A stretch of 64,000 bases of DNA from the NCBI GenBank assembly GCA_024998565.1, contig JACOEM010000002.1, positions 62,001 to 126,000 on the forward strand, read 5' to 3'. Both the position numbers and the translations under genes were made by a program. Of this stretch, positions 53,796 to 62,937 are shown one piece after another (positions within the stretch are counted from its first letter, which is position 1; each line of letters opens with the position of its first letter). The notes beneath the pieces were generated by a model that had not been told where the DNA came from, searched no databases, and was given only the letters and a program-made list of their open reading frames with translations. This DNA is from Nitrospira sp. Its GTDB lineage: Bacteria > Nitrospirota > Nitrospiria > Nitrospirales > Nitrospiraceae.

Positions 53796-54569
53796 TCAGC
53801 CCGGTGTGTGTGCGAGATCCTGGAGCCGTTGCTGTTCGGCGATCATGGCGATCAGCTCCGGAATGCCCTCCCCCTTGACGGCCACGGTGCGCAGCACGTG
53901 CGGGCACCACTCGCGTAGATCGCGTACTGCAGTATCGGCGCCTTCACGATCCCCTTTGTTGACGACCACGATATCCGCGACCTCCAGTAACCCTGCCTTC
54001 ATGGCTTGCACGTCGTCGCCCAATCCCGGCGCGACCAGGGCAATGACGGTTCCGGCCACCGAGACGACCTCGATGTCGCTCTGGCCGACGCCGACCGTTT
54101 CGATCAGGATCACGTCATACGCGGCCGCTTCCAGGACTTGCAGCGCATCGCGAGTCGCCCGCGCGAGCCCACCGGACTGACCGCGGGTTGCCATGCTGCG
54201 TATGTAGACCCCCGCATCGTCCGCATGCCGCTGCATCCTGATCCGGTCACCCAGCACCGCCCCGCCGGTGAGAGGGCTGCTGCTATCCACGGCCAGGACG
54301 CCGACCGTCTTGCCGAGGCGGCGGTAGGCGGCGATGAGTTGATCGATCAACGTGCTCTTCCCCGTGCCGGGATAACCGGTAATGCCGATCACCATGGCGC
54401 GCTTCTCCGGTGGCGTCAGGCGTTTCAACACGGCGGCTCCAACCGGCTCCTGGTTCTCAAGCCAGGTGATCACGCGCGCCACAGCCCGGACTTCACCGGC
54501 CAGCACTTGTCTGGTGATAGTCTCGACATCCTCCCGTTTCGATACTCGACCGACGCACGCGTGATTCAT
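53796..54569 (-). CDS. MeaB/ArgK-type GTPase chaperone, C-terminally short
   Basis: This 257-residue G3E P-loop GTPase protects and reloads B12-dependent acyl-CoA mutases. Walker A is GYPGTGKST (65-73), switch-type AVDSSSPLTGGAVLGDRIRM follows, then LIETVGVGQSD (Walker B) and VNKGD for guanine recognition. MeaB proteins usually have about 310-330 residues with a C-terminal dimerisation extension; this one stops soon after GEGIPELIAMIAEQQ, about 60-70 residues early. Here it would serve the isobutyryl-CoA-type mutase encoded by 57989-60827. ATG 54569 lies 1 base after the HMG-CoA lyase stop. Confidence 0.9.
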   Translation of the reverse strand: MNHACVGRVSKREDVETITRQVLAGEVRAVARVITWLENQEPVGAAVLKRLTPPEKRAMVIGITGYPGTGKSTLIDQLIAAYRRLGKTVGVLAVDSSSPLTGGAVLGDRIRMQRHADDAGVYIRSMATRGQSGGLARATRDALQVLEAAAYDVILIETVGVGQSDIEVVSVAGTVIALVAPGLGDDVQAMKAGLLEVADIVVVNKGDREGADTAVRDLREWCPHVLRTVAVKGEGIPELIAMIAEQQRLQDLAHTPG

Positions 54570-54570
54570 G

Positions 54571-55518
54571 TCATTCCCGCCATGCAGGCTGTGGCCTTTC
54601 ACGATGATGGAGTTGCGAAAGCCGCGAGTTCAGCGGATGCCGCAGGGCGTCACCGAGTTGTTGCGCACAGGCGGCCACCAGCATCTCATCCACCGGCACG
54701 TTGGCGCCGGAGGCTTTCAGCGCGAAGACGAGATCTTCCGTCGCGACATTTCCGGATGCACCTGGGGCGTAGGGACAGCCGCCGAGGCCTCCGGCCGAAG
54801 CATCGAACGCCGTGATTCCATAGTCCCACCAGGCCGTGAGGGCGTTGGCGACGGCCATGCCATAGGTGTCATGGAAATGAAGCGAGAGGCGAGCCGGCTC
54901 GACATGCGGCAGCACCGTATCGAGCAATCTCCGTATGTCCGTCGGTGCAGCCTTGCCGACCGTTTCGCCCAACGAGATGTCGTCGACCGCGAGGTCGAGC
55001 AGTCGTTGCATCACGTCCCGCACCTGCGTGGGTGCAATGCGGCCTTCATAGGGACAAAACACGACCGTGGACAGGTAAGCTCTCACCGCCATCCCGTCCC
55101 GTTTCGCTGCCGCCACCACTGGTCTGAAGCGCACGAGTGATTCCTGCACGGTCGCTTTGATGTTATGGCGGGTAAAGCTGTTCGAGGCAGCCGTGAAGAC
55201 GGCGATCTTATCGACGCCTGCGGCCCGCGCCCGTTCGAGGCCGCGTTCGTTCGGAACGAGAGCCGAATAGGCGACACCCGGGATGCGGTCGATGGCGCGG
55301 AGGACCTCATCGGAATCCGCAAGCTGCGGGATGGCCGCGGGTGACACGAAGGAGCCCGCTTCGATCTCAGTCACGCCGGTTCGTGACAGGGCATTGATTA
55401 AGGCGATTTTGCGCAGGGTCGGCACGAACTCCGATTCGTGTTGCAGACCGTCGCGCGGAGACACCTCGGTTATCCGGACGGAGGCTCGCCGGGAGTTATG
55501 TAGGCCGGCTTGCAACAT
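54571..55518 (-). CDS. hydroxymethylglutaryl-CoA lyase
   Basis: This 315-residue enzyme cleaves HMG-CoA to acetyl-CoA and acetoacetate, the last step of leucine breakdown. The HMGL TIM barrel shows ITEVSPRDGLQHE (metal and substrate Arg-Asp), SLHFHDTYGMAVANALTAW and the signature GLGGCPYAPGASGN with the catalytic Cys. AGGAA sits 5 bases before ATG 55518, which lies within the end of the enoyl-CoA hydratase gene (23-base overlap). Family length is about 300. Confidence 0.94.
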   Translation of the reverse strand: MLQAGLHNSRRASVRITEVSPRDGLQHESEFVPTLRKIALINALSRTGVTEIEAGSFVSPAAIPQLADSDEVLRAIDRIPGVAYSALVPNERGLERARAAGVDKIAVFTAASNSFTRHNIKATVQESLVRFRPVVAAAKRDGMAVRAYLSTVVFCPYEGRIAPTQVRDVMQRLLDLAVDDISLGETVGKAAPTDIRRLLDTVLPHVEPARLSLHFHDTYGMAVANALTAWWDYGITAFDASAGGLGGCPYAPGASGNVATEDLVFALKASGANVPVDEMLVAACAQQLGDALRHPLNSRLSQLHHRERPQPAWRE

Positions 55519-56344
55519 GGTGTTCCTTCGCTCTCTCCCGTGCGGGCTGCTGTTCCAGTCCCTTGGCCCACTGTGGTGGCCGCTTCTCCGTAAAGGCGCG
55601 GAGCCCTTCAATCGCCTCGGAAGCACCACGGGCGCTGGCGTTGGCCTCTGCGCAGGTCACCCCGCGCTCTTGATCTGGCAACGGGCGTATCCTCAGGATC
55701 AATCCTTTTGTTGCCCTGGTTGCGCGGGGAGCCAGCTGCCTGATGGCGTCGATGACTTCCGAGATGCGATCGTCCAGATCGCTCTGAGGCACGACGTCAT
55801 GCACGAGGCCGAAGCGATGGGCCACCGATGTGGTGAATGTTTCGCCGGTCAGGGCATAACGGCGAACAAACGATTCACCCGCCTTGCGCAGGAGAAAGGG
55901 CGCGATGACCGCCGGGATCAACCCGAGCCTGGCCTCGCTGAGCGAGAACGTTGCATCCTCCGCCGCGACGACGATATCGCAGACCGCCATCAGTCCGAGC
56001 CCGCCACCGAAAGCAGGCCCTTGCACCCGGGCGATGACCGGGCAGGGAGATTCGTCGATGGCGCCATACATGCGGGTAAGGCGCTGGGCGTCATCTGTTG
56101 CCTGAGCATTCGGGACCGGAGACGCGGATTGCATCCATTGGAGATCGGCCCCGGCGCAAAAGACCGGTCCGGCGCTGGATAGCAGTATTCCTCTCAGGGA
56201 CGGCTCCTGAGCCGATTCGTCGAACGCCTGAGTCAGTTCACTTATCATCCGGCTGTCGAAGGCGTTGCGTCGTTCAGGCCTGTCGAGTGTGAGGCAGCGG
56301 ATGTCGCCGTGCGATTCCATCGTCAGGGTCGTATATCGATGCAT
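55496..56344 (-). CDS. methylglutaconyl-CoA hydratase-type enoyl-CoA hydratase
   Basis: This 282-residue crotonase-fold enzyme has the oxyanion-hole segments VFCAGADLQWM and GPAFGGGLGLMAVCDI. The position of the first crotonase Glu (GGGxEL) is Gly here, while the second Glu lies in SLSEARLGLIPAVIAPF. That combination is typical of bacterial LiuC-like hydratases of leucine and isoprenoid-acid breakdown rather than general crotonases. Its neighbours (carboxyltransferase upstream, HMG-CoA lyase downstream) agree. GAGGAGGT sets the start at 56344. Confidence 0.87.
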   Translation of the reverse strand: MHRYTTLTMESHGDIRCLTLDRPERRNAFDSRMISELTQAFDESAQEPSLRGILLSSAGPVFCAGADLQWMQSASPVPNAQATDDAQRLTRMYGAIDESPCPVIARVQGPAFGGGLGLMAVCDIVVAAEDATFSLSEARLGLIPAVIAPFLLRKAGESFVRRYALTGETFTTSVAHRFGLVHDVVPQSDLDDRISEVIDAIRQLAPRATRATKGLILRIRPLPDQERGVTCAEANASARGASEAIEGLRAFTEKRPPQWAKGLEQQPARERAKEHHVASRPT

Positions 56345-56370
56345 TCGTACCTCCTCAGCCGCCGCGAACC

Positions 56371-57975
56371 TCACATACGAAACACCGGCACATGGGTTTC
56401 TCTGGCCGGAACGGACGCGGCCAGATCCAGACAGAGGCCCAGGACTTTTCGCGTCTCCACGGGATCCAGAATGCCGTCGTCCCAGAGTCGCGAGCTGCTG
56501 AAATAGGGACTGCCTTCCTGCTCATATTGCTGCCGGGTGGCCTCCGTGATTCGCCGCTGTTCTTCATCCGACAGCCGTCCCTGTTCACGCGCGCGCTGCT
56601 GTTGCTTGACGGTGACCAGGACCTGCGCGGCCTGTTGCGCGCCCATCACCGAGGTTCGTGCGTTGGGCCAGGTGAAGAGGAATCGAGGGCCATAGCCACG
56701 CCCGCACATGGCATAGTTGCCGGCTCCGTGGGAGGCGCCGATCAGGATCGTGAACTTAGGGACCTCGGCGGTCGCGACGGCCTGCACCATCTTGGCGCCG
56801 TCCTTAATGATGCCTCTCGTCTCATAATCTTTTCCGACCATAAACCCGGTAATGTTTTGCAGAAACACCAGCGGAATACGCCGTTGCGCGCAGAGCTGGA
56901 CAAAATGCGCGCCCTTCAGCGCGGACTCCGAGAGCAGCACCCCGTTGTTGGCCACGATCCCCACGAGGTGACCCATCCAACGGGCGAAACCACAGACCAG
57001 CGTGGCACCGTACCCTGCTTTGAATTCATGGAAGCGACTGCCGTCCACGAGCCGCGCAATCACCTCCCGGACCTCCCATTTCTGACGCGGATTCGCAGGA
57101 ATGATTCCGTAGAGCTCTTCCGCCGAGTACAGGGGCTCATCGATCTGTTCTCGACGAAGCCTCGGAGGCCGTCGCCCGAGCGTGGCTACGATCGATCGGC
57201 AGATGTCCAATGCGTCATGGTCATCCTGCGCCAGATGATCGCTGACGCCCGATAGGCGGGTGTGGAGATCGGCCCCGCCGAGTTCTTCGCTGGTGACGTC
57301 TTCGCCGGTTGCGGCTTTGACCAGCGGCGGTCCTGCCAGGTAAATCGTGCCGGTTCCCTGGACGATCACGTTTTCGTCGCACATGGCCGGTACGTAGGCT
57401 CCGCCGGCCGTGCACATGCCCATGACCACGGCGATCTGGGCGATACCCGCTGCGGACATCCGCGCCTGATTGAAGAAGATCCGTCCGAAATGGTCCTTGT
57501 CGGCGAAGACCTCAGCCTGCATGGGCAGAAAGATGCCGCCGGAATCGACGAGATAAATCGCCGGCAGCCGGTTCTCCAAGGCGATCTCTTGCGCCCGCAA
57601 ATGTTTCTTGATGGTCATGGGGAAGTAGGTACCCCCTTTGACCGTCGCATCGTTGGCTGCAATGACACAGAATCGTCCCGATACGGAGCCGATGCCAGTG
57701 ATCAGTCCTGCGGCCGGGACCTGGTTGTCATACAAGCCAAAGGCGGCGAGGGGGCTGAGTTCGATCCAGGGAGACCCTCGATCGAGCAGGGCGGCAATGC
57801 GCTCGCGTGCCGTCATCTTTCCGCGTTTCTTGTGGAGCGCCACTGCATCGGCCGGTCCGCCCGCTTGCACGATGGCCAGGTGCTTCTTCAAATCGGCTAT
57901 CAGGCTTTCGTACTGTGTCTGGGCACGACGAAAGTCTTCCGATGTCTTATTCACAGTGGTCTTCAGGACGCGCAT
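56371..57975 (-). CDS. acyl-CoA carboxylase carboxyltransferase subunit (methylcrotonyl-CoA type)
   Basis: This 534-residue biotin-dependent carboxyltransferase moves a carboxyl from carboxybiotin to an acyl-CoA. Visible are [21 protein letters not shown], the acyl-CoA pocket [10 protein letters not shown] with preceding [12 protein letters not shown], and the second half [20 protein letters not shown] and [22 protein letters not shown]. The GAGNYAM pattern and length match MccB/LiuB, and the neighbours belong to leucine breakdown. No biotin carboxylase or biotin carrier subunit lies in the window, so it must be supplied from elsewhere. Confidence 0.9.
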   Translation of the reverse strand: MRVLKTTVNKTSEDFRRAQTQYESLIADLKKHLAIVQAGGPADAVALHKKRGKMTARERIAALLDRGSPWIELSPLAAFGLYDNQVPAAGLITGIGSVSGRFCVIAANDATVKGGTYFPMTIKKHLRAQEIALENRLPAIYLVDSGGIFLPMQAEVFADKDHFGRIFFNQARMSAAGIAQIAVVMGMCTAGGAYVPAMCDENVIVQGTGTIYLAGPPLVKAATGEDVTSEELGGADLHTRLSGVSDHLAQDDHDALDICRSIVATLGRRPPRLRREQIDEPLYSAEELYGIIPANPRQKWEVREVIARLVDGSRFHEFKAGYGATLVCGFARWMGHLVGIVANNGVLLSESALKGAHFVQLCAQRRIPLVFLQNITGFMVGKDYETRGIIKDGAKMVQAVATAEVPKFTILIGASHGAGNYAMCGRGYGPRFLFTWPNARTSVMGAQQAAQVLVTVKQQQRAREQGRLSDEEQRRITEATRQQYEQEGSPYFSSSRLWDDGILDPVETRKVLGLCLDLAASVPARETHVPVFRM

Positions 57976-57988
57976 TTCGGATATCCTC

Positions 57989-58396
57989 TCAACGCTCGAC
58001 TCGAAGTCCCTTCACGAAATCGACGATGTCATGCATCGGCGTGGCCGGGCGAAATAACATCTGCACACCGGCGGCTTTGAGTCGCGGGACGTCGTCATCG
58101 GGGATAATGCCTCCGCCGAACAGCGTGACGTCTCCCGCGCCCTGCTCTTTCAGCAACTGCAGCACGCGGGGAAAGAGCGAGTTGTGGGCGCCGGAATGGA
58201 TACTGAGACCGATGGCCTGCACGTCCTCCTGAATGGCGGTGGTCACGATCTGCTCCGGCGTCTGATGGAGCCCGGTGTAAATGATCTCCACTCCGGCATC
58301 GCGCAACGCCCGGACGACGAGCTTGACCCCCCGGTCATGTCCGTCCAATCCCACTTTGCCGATCAACACTCGGATGGGTGTCGTCGCTAGTGCCAT
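57989..58396 (-). CDS. icmB: B12-binding small subunit of acyl-CoA mutase (isobutyryl-CoA type)
   Basis: This 135-residue Rossmann-like cobalamin-binding domain has the DxHxxG motif as [12 protein letters not shown] (lower-axial His), then [17 protein letters not shown] and [14 protein letters not shown]. Separate small subunits of about 136 residues are the form of IcmB, whereas methylmalonyl-CoA mutase normally fuses this domain to the large subunit (archaeal types excepted). It is separated from the large subunit by the MBL gene, whose end it overlaps by 10 bases. Confidence 0.88.
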   Translation of the reverse strand: MALATTPIRVLIGKVGLDGHDRGVKLVVRALRDAGVEIIYTGLHQTPEQIVTTAIQEDVQAIGLSIHSGAHNSLFPRVLQLLKEQGAGDVTLFGGGIIPDDDVPRLKAAGVQMLFRPATPMHDIVDFVKGLRVER

Positions 58397-59235
58397 ACGT
58401 TCACCTCTTCCAGCACATATCGACCTTCTGTATCCTTCCTGAGATGACCGGCCTGGACCAGCGGATCGTGTTCAAATATCAGCAACCAGTCCTCCGCGAA
58501 CGCTCGATCCAGCACCCCGCGCTTGGTGTCGAGCGTCTGCATGGGGTCGAGGTCGTACCCCATGATGTAGGGAAGGGGCAGATGCGAGACGGTCGGGATC
58601 AGATCGCCCAGGAAACACGCGATCCGGCCTTCCGACTCGACTTTGACACTCTGATGGAAGCGCGTATGACCGGCCGTGACCATCGTGGTGATGCCCGGCA
58701 GCAGTTCTGTATCGCCGCGGAGGAACTCCCACTGATTCAGTTGCGCGACCGGTGAGAAATTGTTCTGTCGGTAACTGGCCCTGGTCCGTTCATTCGCCGA
58801 AACGGCATCGTCGTACTCGCCCTGTTGCACATAGTAGGTGGCTTTGGGAAAGGCTGATCGCAGCAGGCCGTTTCCGTTCGTCACTGTATTGCCTCCGGCA
58901 TGGTCGAAGTGCAGATGGGTGTTGATGACCAGATGAATGTCATTGTGGGTGAGGCCATGGCGCTGCAGCGAGTCGCGCAGGGTCGGCGTTCGCTCCACTG
59001 CAAACAGGGAGTGAAATTTTGCATCTTCCTTATCGCCGAGACCCGTATCCACCAGGACGTTCTTGCCGTGAGCCTGGATCAACAGACAGTTTAAGTGGAG
59101 CGGAATACGATTCAGCTCATCCGCCGGACAGCATTTCTGCCACAGCGCCTTGGGCACTACCCCGAACATGGCGCCACCATCCAGCCGGAACCGGCCGTCG
59201 GTCACTGCGTATATGTCAAATGCTCCGAGTTTCAT
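58387..59235 (-). CDS. metallo-beta-lactamase-fold hydrolase
   Basis: This 282-residue enzyme has the MBL zinc motif HLHFDH (H107, H109, D111, H112), TAGHTRFH with the next His, CFLGDLIP with the bridging Asp, and the closing EHDP. It resembles lactonase and thioester-type MBL proteins. It is coupled to the mutase large subunit (ATGA overlap) and placed between the two mutase subunits, so it may hydrolyse an acyl-CoA or lactone linked to that pathway; the substrate is unknown. Confidence 0.87.
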   Translation of the reverse strand: MKLGAFDIYAVTDGRFRLDGGAMFGVVPKALWQKCCPADELNRIPLHLNCLLIQAHGKNVLVDTGLGDKEDAKFHSLFAVERTPTLRDSLQRHGLTHNDIHLVINTHLHFDHAGGNTVTNGNGLLRSAFPKATYYVQQGEYDDAVSANERTRASYRQNNFSPVAQLNQWEFLRGDTELLPGITTMVTAGHTRFHQSVKVESEGRIACFLGDLIPTVSHLPLPYIMGYDLDPMQTLDTKRGVLDRAFAEDWLLIFEHDPLVQAGHLRKDTEGRYVLEEVNVWH

Positions 59236-60827
59236 AACACCACCGGCTCGCGATAAGTTCCGTACACTTCCTTCAACGCGGCGCAGATCTCTCCCAACGT
59301 CGCTTTCGCCTTCACGGCTTCAATCAGAGCCGGCATGAGGTTCTGGTGGCAGGCGGCTGTTTCCTGTACCTCCTCCAACGAGCCGGCCATCTTGAAGGGA
59401 TCACGCGATTTTCTGAGATCGGACAGGCGCGCGACCTGTTCCTGTTCCACTTCCGGTCCGATCTTCAAGATTGGGATGGAACGTGTTTCCTGTTCCACAT
59501 AATCGGTGACGCCGACGAGGGGCCGCTCCTGCTGTTCAATTTCTCTTTGATACCGTTGTGACGCATCGAGGATTTCCCGCTGCGGAAATCCCTGTTCGAT
59601 TGCCGCCACCATTCCACCCATCCGATCCAGTGTTCGGAAATAGTCCCGCGCTCCTTCTTCCAATCGGTTCGTCAGCGATTCGACAAAGTAGGAGCCGCCC
59701 AATGGATCGACGCAGTTGACGGTTTCACTCTCGGAGGCGATGACCTGCTGTGTCCGCAAGGCCAGCGTCACCGCTTCTTCCGTGGGGAGCGCCAGGGTTT
59801 CATCCATTGAGTTGGTGTGGAGCGATTGGGTCCCGCCAAGCACCGCGGCCAGGGCCTGGAGGGTGGTGCGCACCACGTTGTTCATCGGTTGTTGGGCGGT
59901 CAGGGAGCAGCCGGCCGTCTGGGCGTGACAGCGAAGTTGGAGGGAGCGGGGATTTTTCGGGTGGTAACGTTGCTCCATTTCACGCGCCCACAAGCGCCGG
60001 GCGGCTCTGAATTTTGCAATCTCTTCGAAGAAGTCATTGTGCACGTTGAAGAAGAAGGAGAGTTGCGGCGCGAAGGCATCCACGTCGAGGCCGGACTTCA
60101 CGGCCGCAGCCACGTAGGTGAGTCCGTCGTACAGTGTGAACGCGAGTTCTTGAACGGCTGTCGAGCCTGCCTCCCGGATGTGGTACCCGCTGATGCTGAT
60201 CGGATGCCACTTGGGGACATGAGCGGCACAGTAGGCGATTGTATCGACGATGATCGCGATGTGCGGTTCGGGCGGGAAGAGCCATTCCTTTTGCGCGATA
60301 TATTCTTTCAGAATATCGTTTTGAATCGTGCCGCCGAGTCGGTCGAACGGGATGCCGCGTTTTTCTGCTACGGCCAGATACATGGCAAAAAGCACTGCAG
60401 CCGGTCCGTTGATCGTCATCGAGGTGGTGACCTGATCGAGCGGGATGCCGTCGAACAGCCGTTCCATGTCCGCGAGAGAGGAGATGGCCACGCCGCAGTG
60501 GCCCACTTCGCCCCGTGCCATCTGATCATCGGCATCAAGGCCCATGAGCGTCGGCAGGTCGAAGGCGACACTGAGGCCGGTCTGGCCCTGTGCCAGGAGA
60601 TACTTAAAGCGCCGATTCGTATCGTCCGCGGAGCCGAAACCGGCGAATTGCCGCATGGTCCAGAGGCGGCTGCGGTACATGCTCGGGTAGATGCCGCGGG
60701 TGTAAGGGAATGAGCCCGGTTGGCCGAGGTCCTGCTCGACGTTCCACCCCTTCAGATGGTCTGGGCCGTAGACCCGTTCGATGTCTAATCCAGAGAGGGA
60801 GGAGAAGCGAGATTTCCGCTCGTTCAT
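59232..60827 (-). CDS. icmA: coenzyme-B12 acyl-CoA mutase large subunit, isobutyryl-CoA mutase signature
   Basis: This is a 531-residue TIM-barrel mutase lacking the B12 domain. Family motifs are [46 protein letters not shown] and [13 protein letters not shown]. Two positions that set specificity differ from methylmalonyl-CoA mutase. Phe61 (RQFAG) replaces Tyr89 of the Propionibacterium enzyme, and Gln179 (KEYIAQKE) replaces Arg207; the 118-residue spacing is identical. Phe and Gln are the residues of isobutyryl-CoA mutase, which interconverts isobutyryl-CoA and n-butyryl-CoA. GGAGG lies before the ATG. Automated annotation would call it methylmalonyl-CoA mutase. Confidence 0.88.
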   Translation of the reverse strand: MNERKSRFSSLSGLDIERVYGPDHLKGWNVEQDLGQPGSFPYTRGIYPSMYRSRLWTMRQFAGFGSADDTNRRFKYLLAQGQTGLSVAFDLPTLMGLDADDQMARGEVGHCGVAISSLADMERLFDGIPLDQVTTSMTINGPAAVLFAMYLAVAEKRGIPFDRLGGTIQNDILKEYIAQKEWLFPPEPHIAIIVDTIAYCAAHVPKWHPISISGYHIREAGSTAVQELAFTLYDGLTYVAAAVKSGLDVDAFAPQLSFFFNVHNDFFEEIAKFRAARRLWAREMEQRYHPKNPRSLQLRCHAQTAGCSLTAQQPMNNVVRTTLQALAAVLGGTQSLHTNSMDETLALPTEEAVTLALRTQQVIASESETVNCVDPLGGSYFVESLTNRLEEGARDYFRTLDRMGGMVAAIEQGFPQREILDASQRYQREIEQQERPLVGVTDYVEQETRSIPILKIGPEVEQEQVARLSDLRKSRDPFKMAGSLEEVQETAACHQNLMPALIEAVKAKATLGEICAALKEVYGTYREPVVL

Positions 60828-60857
60828 GATGCGGCCCTCCGGGAAGGAACGAAAACG

Positions 60858-61739
60858 TCAGCTCACAGTCACCGGCTGCTCTCCATACACATAGAATCCA
60901 TGCCCGCTCTTTCTCCCCAGCCGACCGGCTTCGACATACTTGCGCAGCAGGGGACAGGGGCGGAACTTCTGGTCACCCAGGTCCTGATGGAGCACTTCGC
61001 AGATGGCGAGCACCGTATCCAGACCGATGCGGTCGGCCAAGGCCAGGGGGCCCACGGGATGGTTGGTCCCTTCCACCATCGCCAGGTCGATCGCTTCGGC
61101 CGTCGCAACCCCCTCCTCCAGCGCAAAAATGGCCTCGTTAATCATGGGAATGAGGACCCGGTTGACGATGAAGCCGGGGGAATCCTTGCAGACCACCGCG
61201 GTTTTCCCTGCGCGGCGAACAAGTTCCAGGGCCAGTTGCACCGTAGGCTCGGAGGTTTCGATGGCGCGTACCACTTCGACCAGCCGCATGACCGGGACGG
61301 GATTCATAAAATGGATGCCGACGACGCGATCGGGACGACCCGAGGCCATGCCCAGACTCGCGATCGAAATTGAGGAGGTATTGCTGGCCAGCAGGGTCGA
61401 TGGTTCGCAGACCTGCCCTAGTTGCGCGAACAGCGCTCGTTTCATAACGGGATCTTCGGGTATCGCTTCGATCACCACCTGTGCCTCACGTAACCGTTGC
61501 ATGTGCTTCATCGGATGAATGATCGCCATGGCCGACCCGGCCTGATCTCCCCGCAGGGCACCTTTCTCGACCGCTTTCGTGACCCCCTGCCAGATTTTCT
61601 TGATGGCCTCTTCTAATGCCTGCTCCGTTGCGTCGATGAGGAGGACATTCCATCCCGCCGTGGCCAGCACCTGCGCGATGCCGCGCCCCATCTGTCCCGC
61701 GCCTACGACCCCGATGGTTGTGATGTCGTCGATCGTCAT
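60858..61739 (-). CDS. hbd: 3-hydroxybutyryl-CoA dehydrogenase
   Basis: This 293-residue NAD(P)-dependent enzyme oxidises 3-hydroxyacyl-CoA. It has the Rossmann motif GVVGAGQMGRGIAQ, the catalytic segment SNTSSISIASL and HFMNPVPVMRLVEVV with the catalytic His, and the C-terminal domain GFIVNRVLIPMINEA. The start is ATG 61739, 13 bases after the thiolase stop. With the thiolase it would take 3-hydroxybutyryl-CoA to two acetyl-CoA, completing breakdown of butyryl-CoA made by the mutase. Confidence 0.93.
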   Translation of the reverse strand: MTIDDITTIGVVGAGQMGRGIAQVLATAGWNVLLIDATEQALEEAIKKIWQGVTKAVEKGALRGDQAGSAMAIIHPMKHMQRLREAQVVIEAIPEDPVMKRALFAQLGQVCEPSTLLASNTSSISIASLGMASGRPDRVVGIHFMNPVPVMRLVEVVRAIETSEPTVQLALELVRRAGKTAVVCKDSPGFIVNRVLIPMINEAIFALEEGVATAEAIDLAMVEGTNHPVGPLALADRIGLDTVLAICEVLHQDLGDQKFRPCPLLRKYVEAGRLGRKSGHGFYVYGEQPVTVS

Positions 61740-61752
61740 AACGATCTCTGGT

Positions 61753-62937
61753 TCACCGCTCCACCATGAGGGCGAGCGCTTCTCCGCCTCCGATGCAGAG
61801 GGCGGCCAGCCCTCGATGGGCATCGCGCGCCTCCATGGCATACAGCAGCGTCGCTACGATCCTGGCTCCGGTGGCGCCGATGGGATGACCCAGGGCCACC
61901 GCGCCGCCGTTGACGTTGACCTTCTTGGGATCGAGGCCGAGTTCACGATTGATCGCCAGGGAGACGGCCGAAAACGCTTCATTGATCTCGAACAGATCGA
62001 TGTCGTTGACCGACAGTCCTGTTTGTTTCAACAGACGCTGGATCGCTTCGACCGGCGCAATGGTGAACCATTCCGGTGCCAGTGCCGCACCGGCATACCC
62101 GACGATACGGGCCATCGGTGCGAGGCCAAGGCGGGCGGCTTCTTCTTCAGCCATGATGACCAATGCGGCTGCTCCATCGTTGCAGGAGGGGGAGTTGCCC
62201 ACCGTCAGGACTCCATCGTCCTGAAACACCGGTTTGAGCTGGCGCAGCTTGGTCAGATCCACCCGATTCGGTTCCTCATCGTCCGAGACGAGGACCGGCG
62301 CTCCCTTTTTTTGCGGCACTTCGACCGGAACGATCTCCTTTTTGAAGGCGCCGCGGGCGATTGCGTCACGGGCCCGGCCGTAACTTTCCAGCGCGAAGTC
62401 GTCGACCTCCTGTCTCGACAATCGATACTTGGCCGCGCACAACTCCCCCGCGTTCCCCATGTGAAACTGGTTGTAGACGTCCCAGAGCCCGTCTTTGATT
62501 AAACTGTCGGTCAGCTCGCCGTGCCCCAGTCGGTAGCCTTGTCTGGCTTTCTCCAGCAGGAACGGGGCTCGTGTCATGTTTTCCATTCCGCCGGACACCA
62601 TGATGTTCGCCTCTCCCAGCGCGATGGCCCTTGTCGCCATCATCACGGCCTGCAGGCTGGATCCGCAGACCTTATTGACGGTCACCGCACCGACGGAATG
62701 GGGCAGCCCCGCGCCGATGGCCGCTTGTCTGGCTGGTGCCTGACCCAATCCTGCGCTGAGCACGCATCCCATCAGGACTTCGTCGATCCGATCACCCGGC
62801 AGTTGGAGCCGTTTGACGGCTTCGGCGATGGCGAGGCTCCCGAGCTTGGTTGCCGGGACTGAGCTGTAGCTTCCGTTGAAGCTGCCCATGGGGGTTCGGA
62901 CTGCGCTCACGATGACGGCATGGTGTCTGGCGTTCAC
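61753..62937 (-). CDS. acetyl-CoA acetyltransferase (thiolase)
   Basis: This is a 394-residue thiolase. The nucleophile Cys91 lies in NKVCGSSLQAVM. NVNGGAVALGHPIGATGAR and CIGGGEALALMVE provide the catalytic His and second Cys. The start is GTG 62937, whose GTGA overlaps the E2 stop and which has GGGAGA 7 bases upstream; a TTG 15 bases earlier is less likely. It cleaves acetoacetyl-CoA, and possibly 2-methylacetoacetyl-CoA from isoleucine to give propionyl-CoA for the prp genes. Confidence 0.94.
   Translation of the reverse strand: MNARHHAVIVSAVRTPMGSFNGSYSSVPATKLGSLAIAEAVKRLQLPGDRIDEVLMGCVLSAGLGQAPARQAAIGAGLPHSVGAVTVNKVCGSSLQAVMMATRAIALGEANIMVSGGMENMTRAPFLLEKARQGYRLGHGELTDSLIKDGLWDVYNQFHMGNAGELCAAKYRLSRQEVDDFALESYGRARDAIARGAFKKEIVPVEVPQKKGAPVLVSDDEEPNRVDLTKLRQLKPVFQDDGVLTVGNSPSCNDGAAALVIMAEEEAARLGLAPMARIVGYAGAALAPEWFTIAPVEAIQRLLKQTGLSVNDIDLFEINEAFSAVSLAINRELGLDPKKVNVNGGAVALGHPIGATGARIVATLLYAMEARDAHRGLAALCIGGGEALALMVER

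Noticed and set aside
59232-60827. Straight annotation as methylmalonyl-CoA mutase
   Set aside because: The two substrate-specificity residues are those of isobutyryl-CoA mutase, and the B12 domain is on a separate small subunit.
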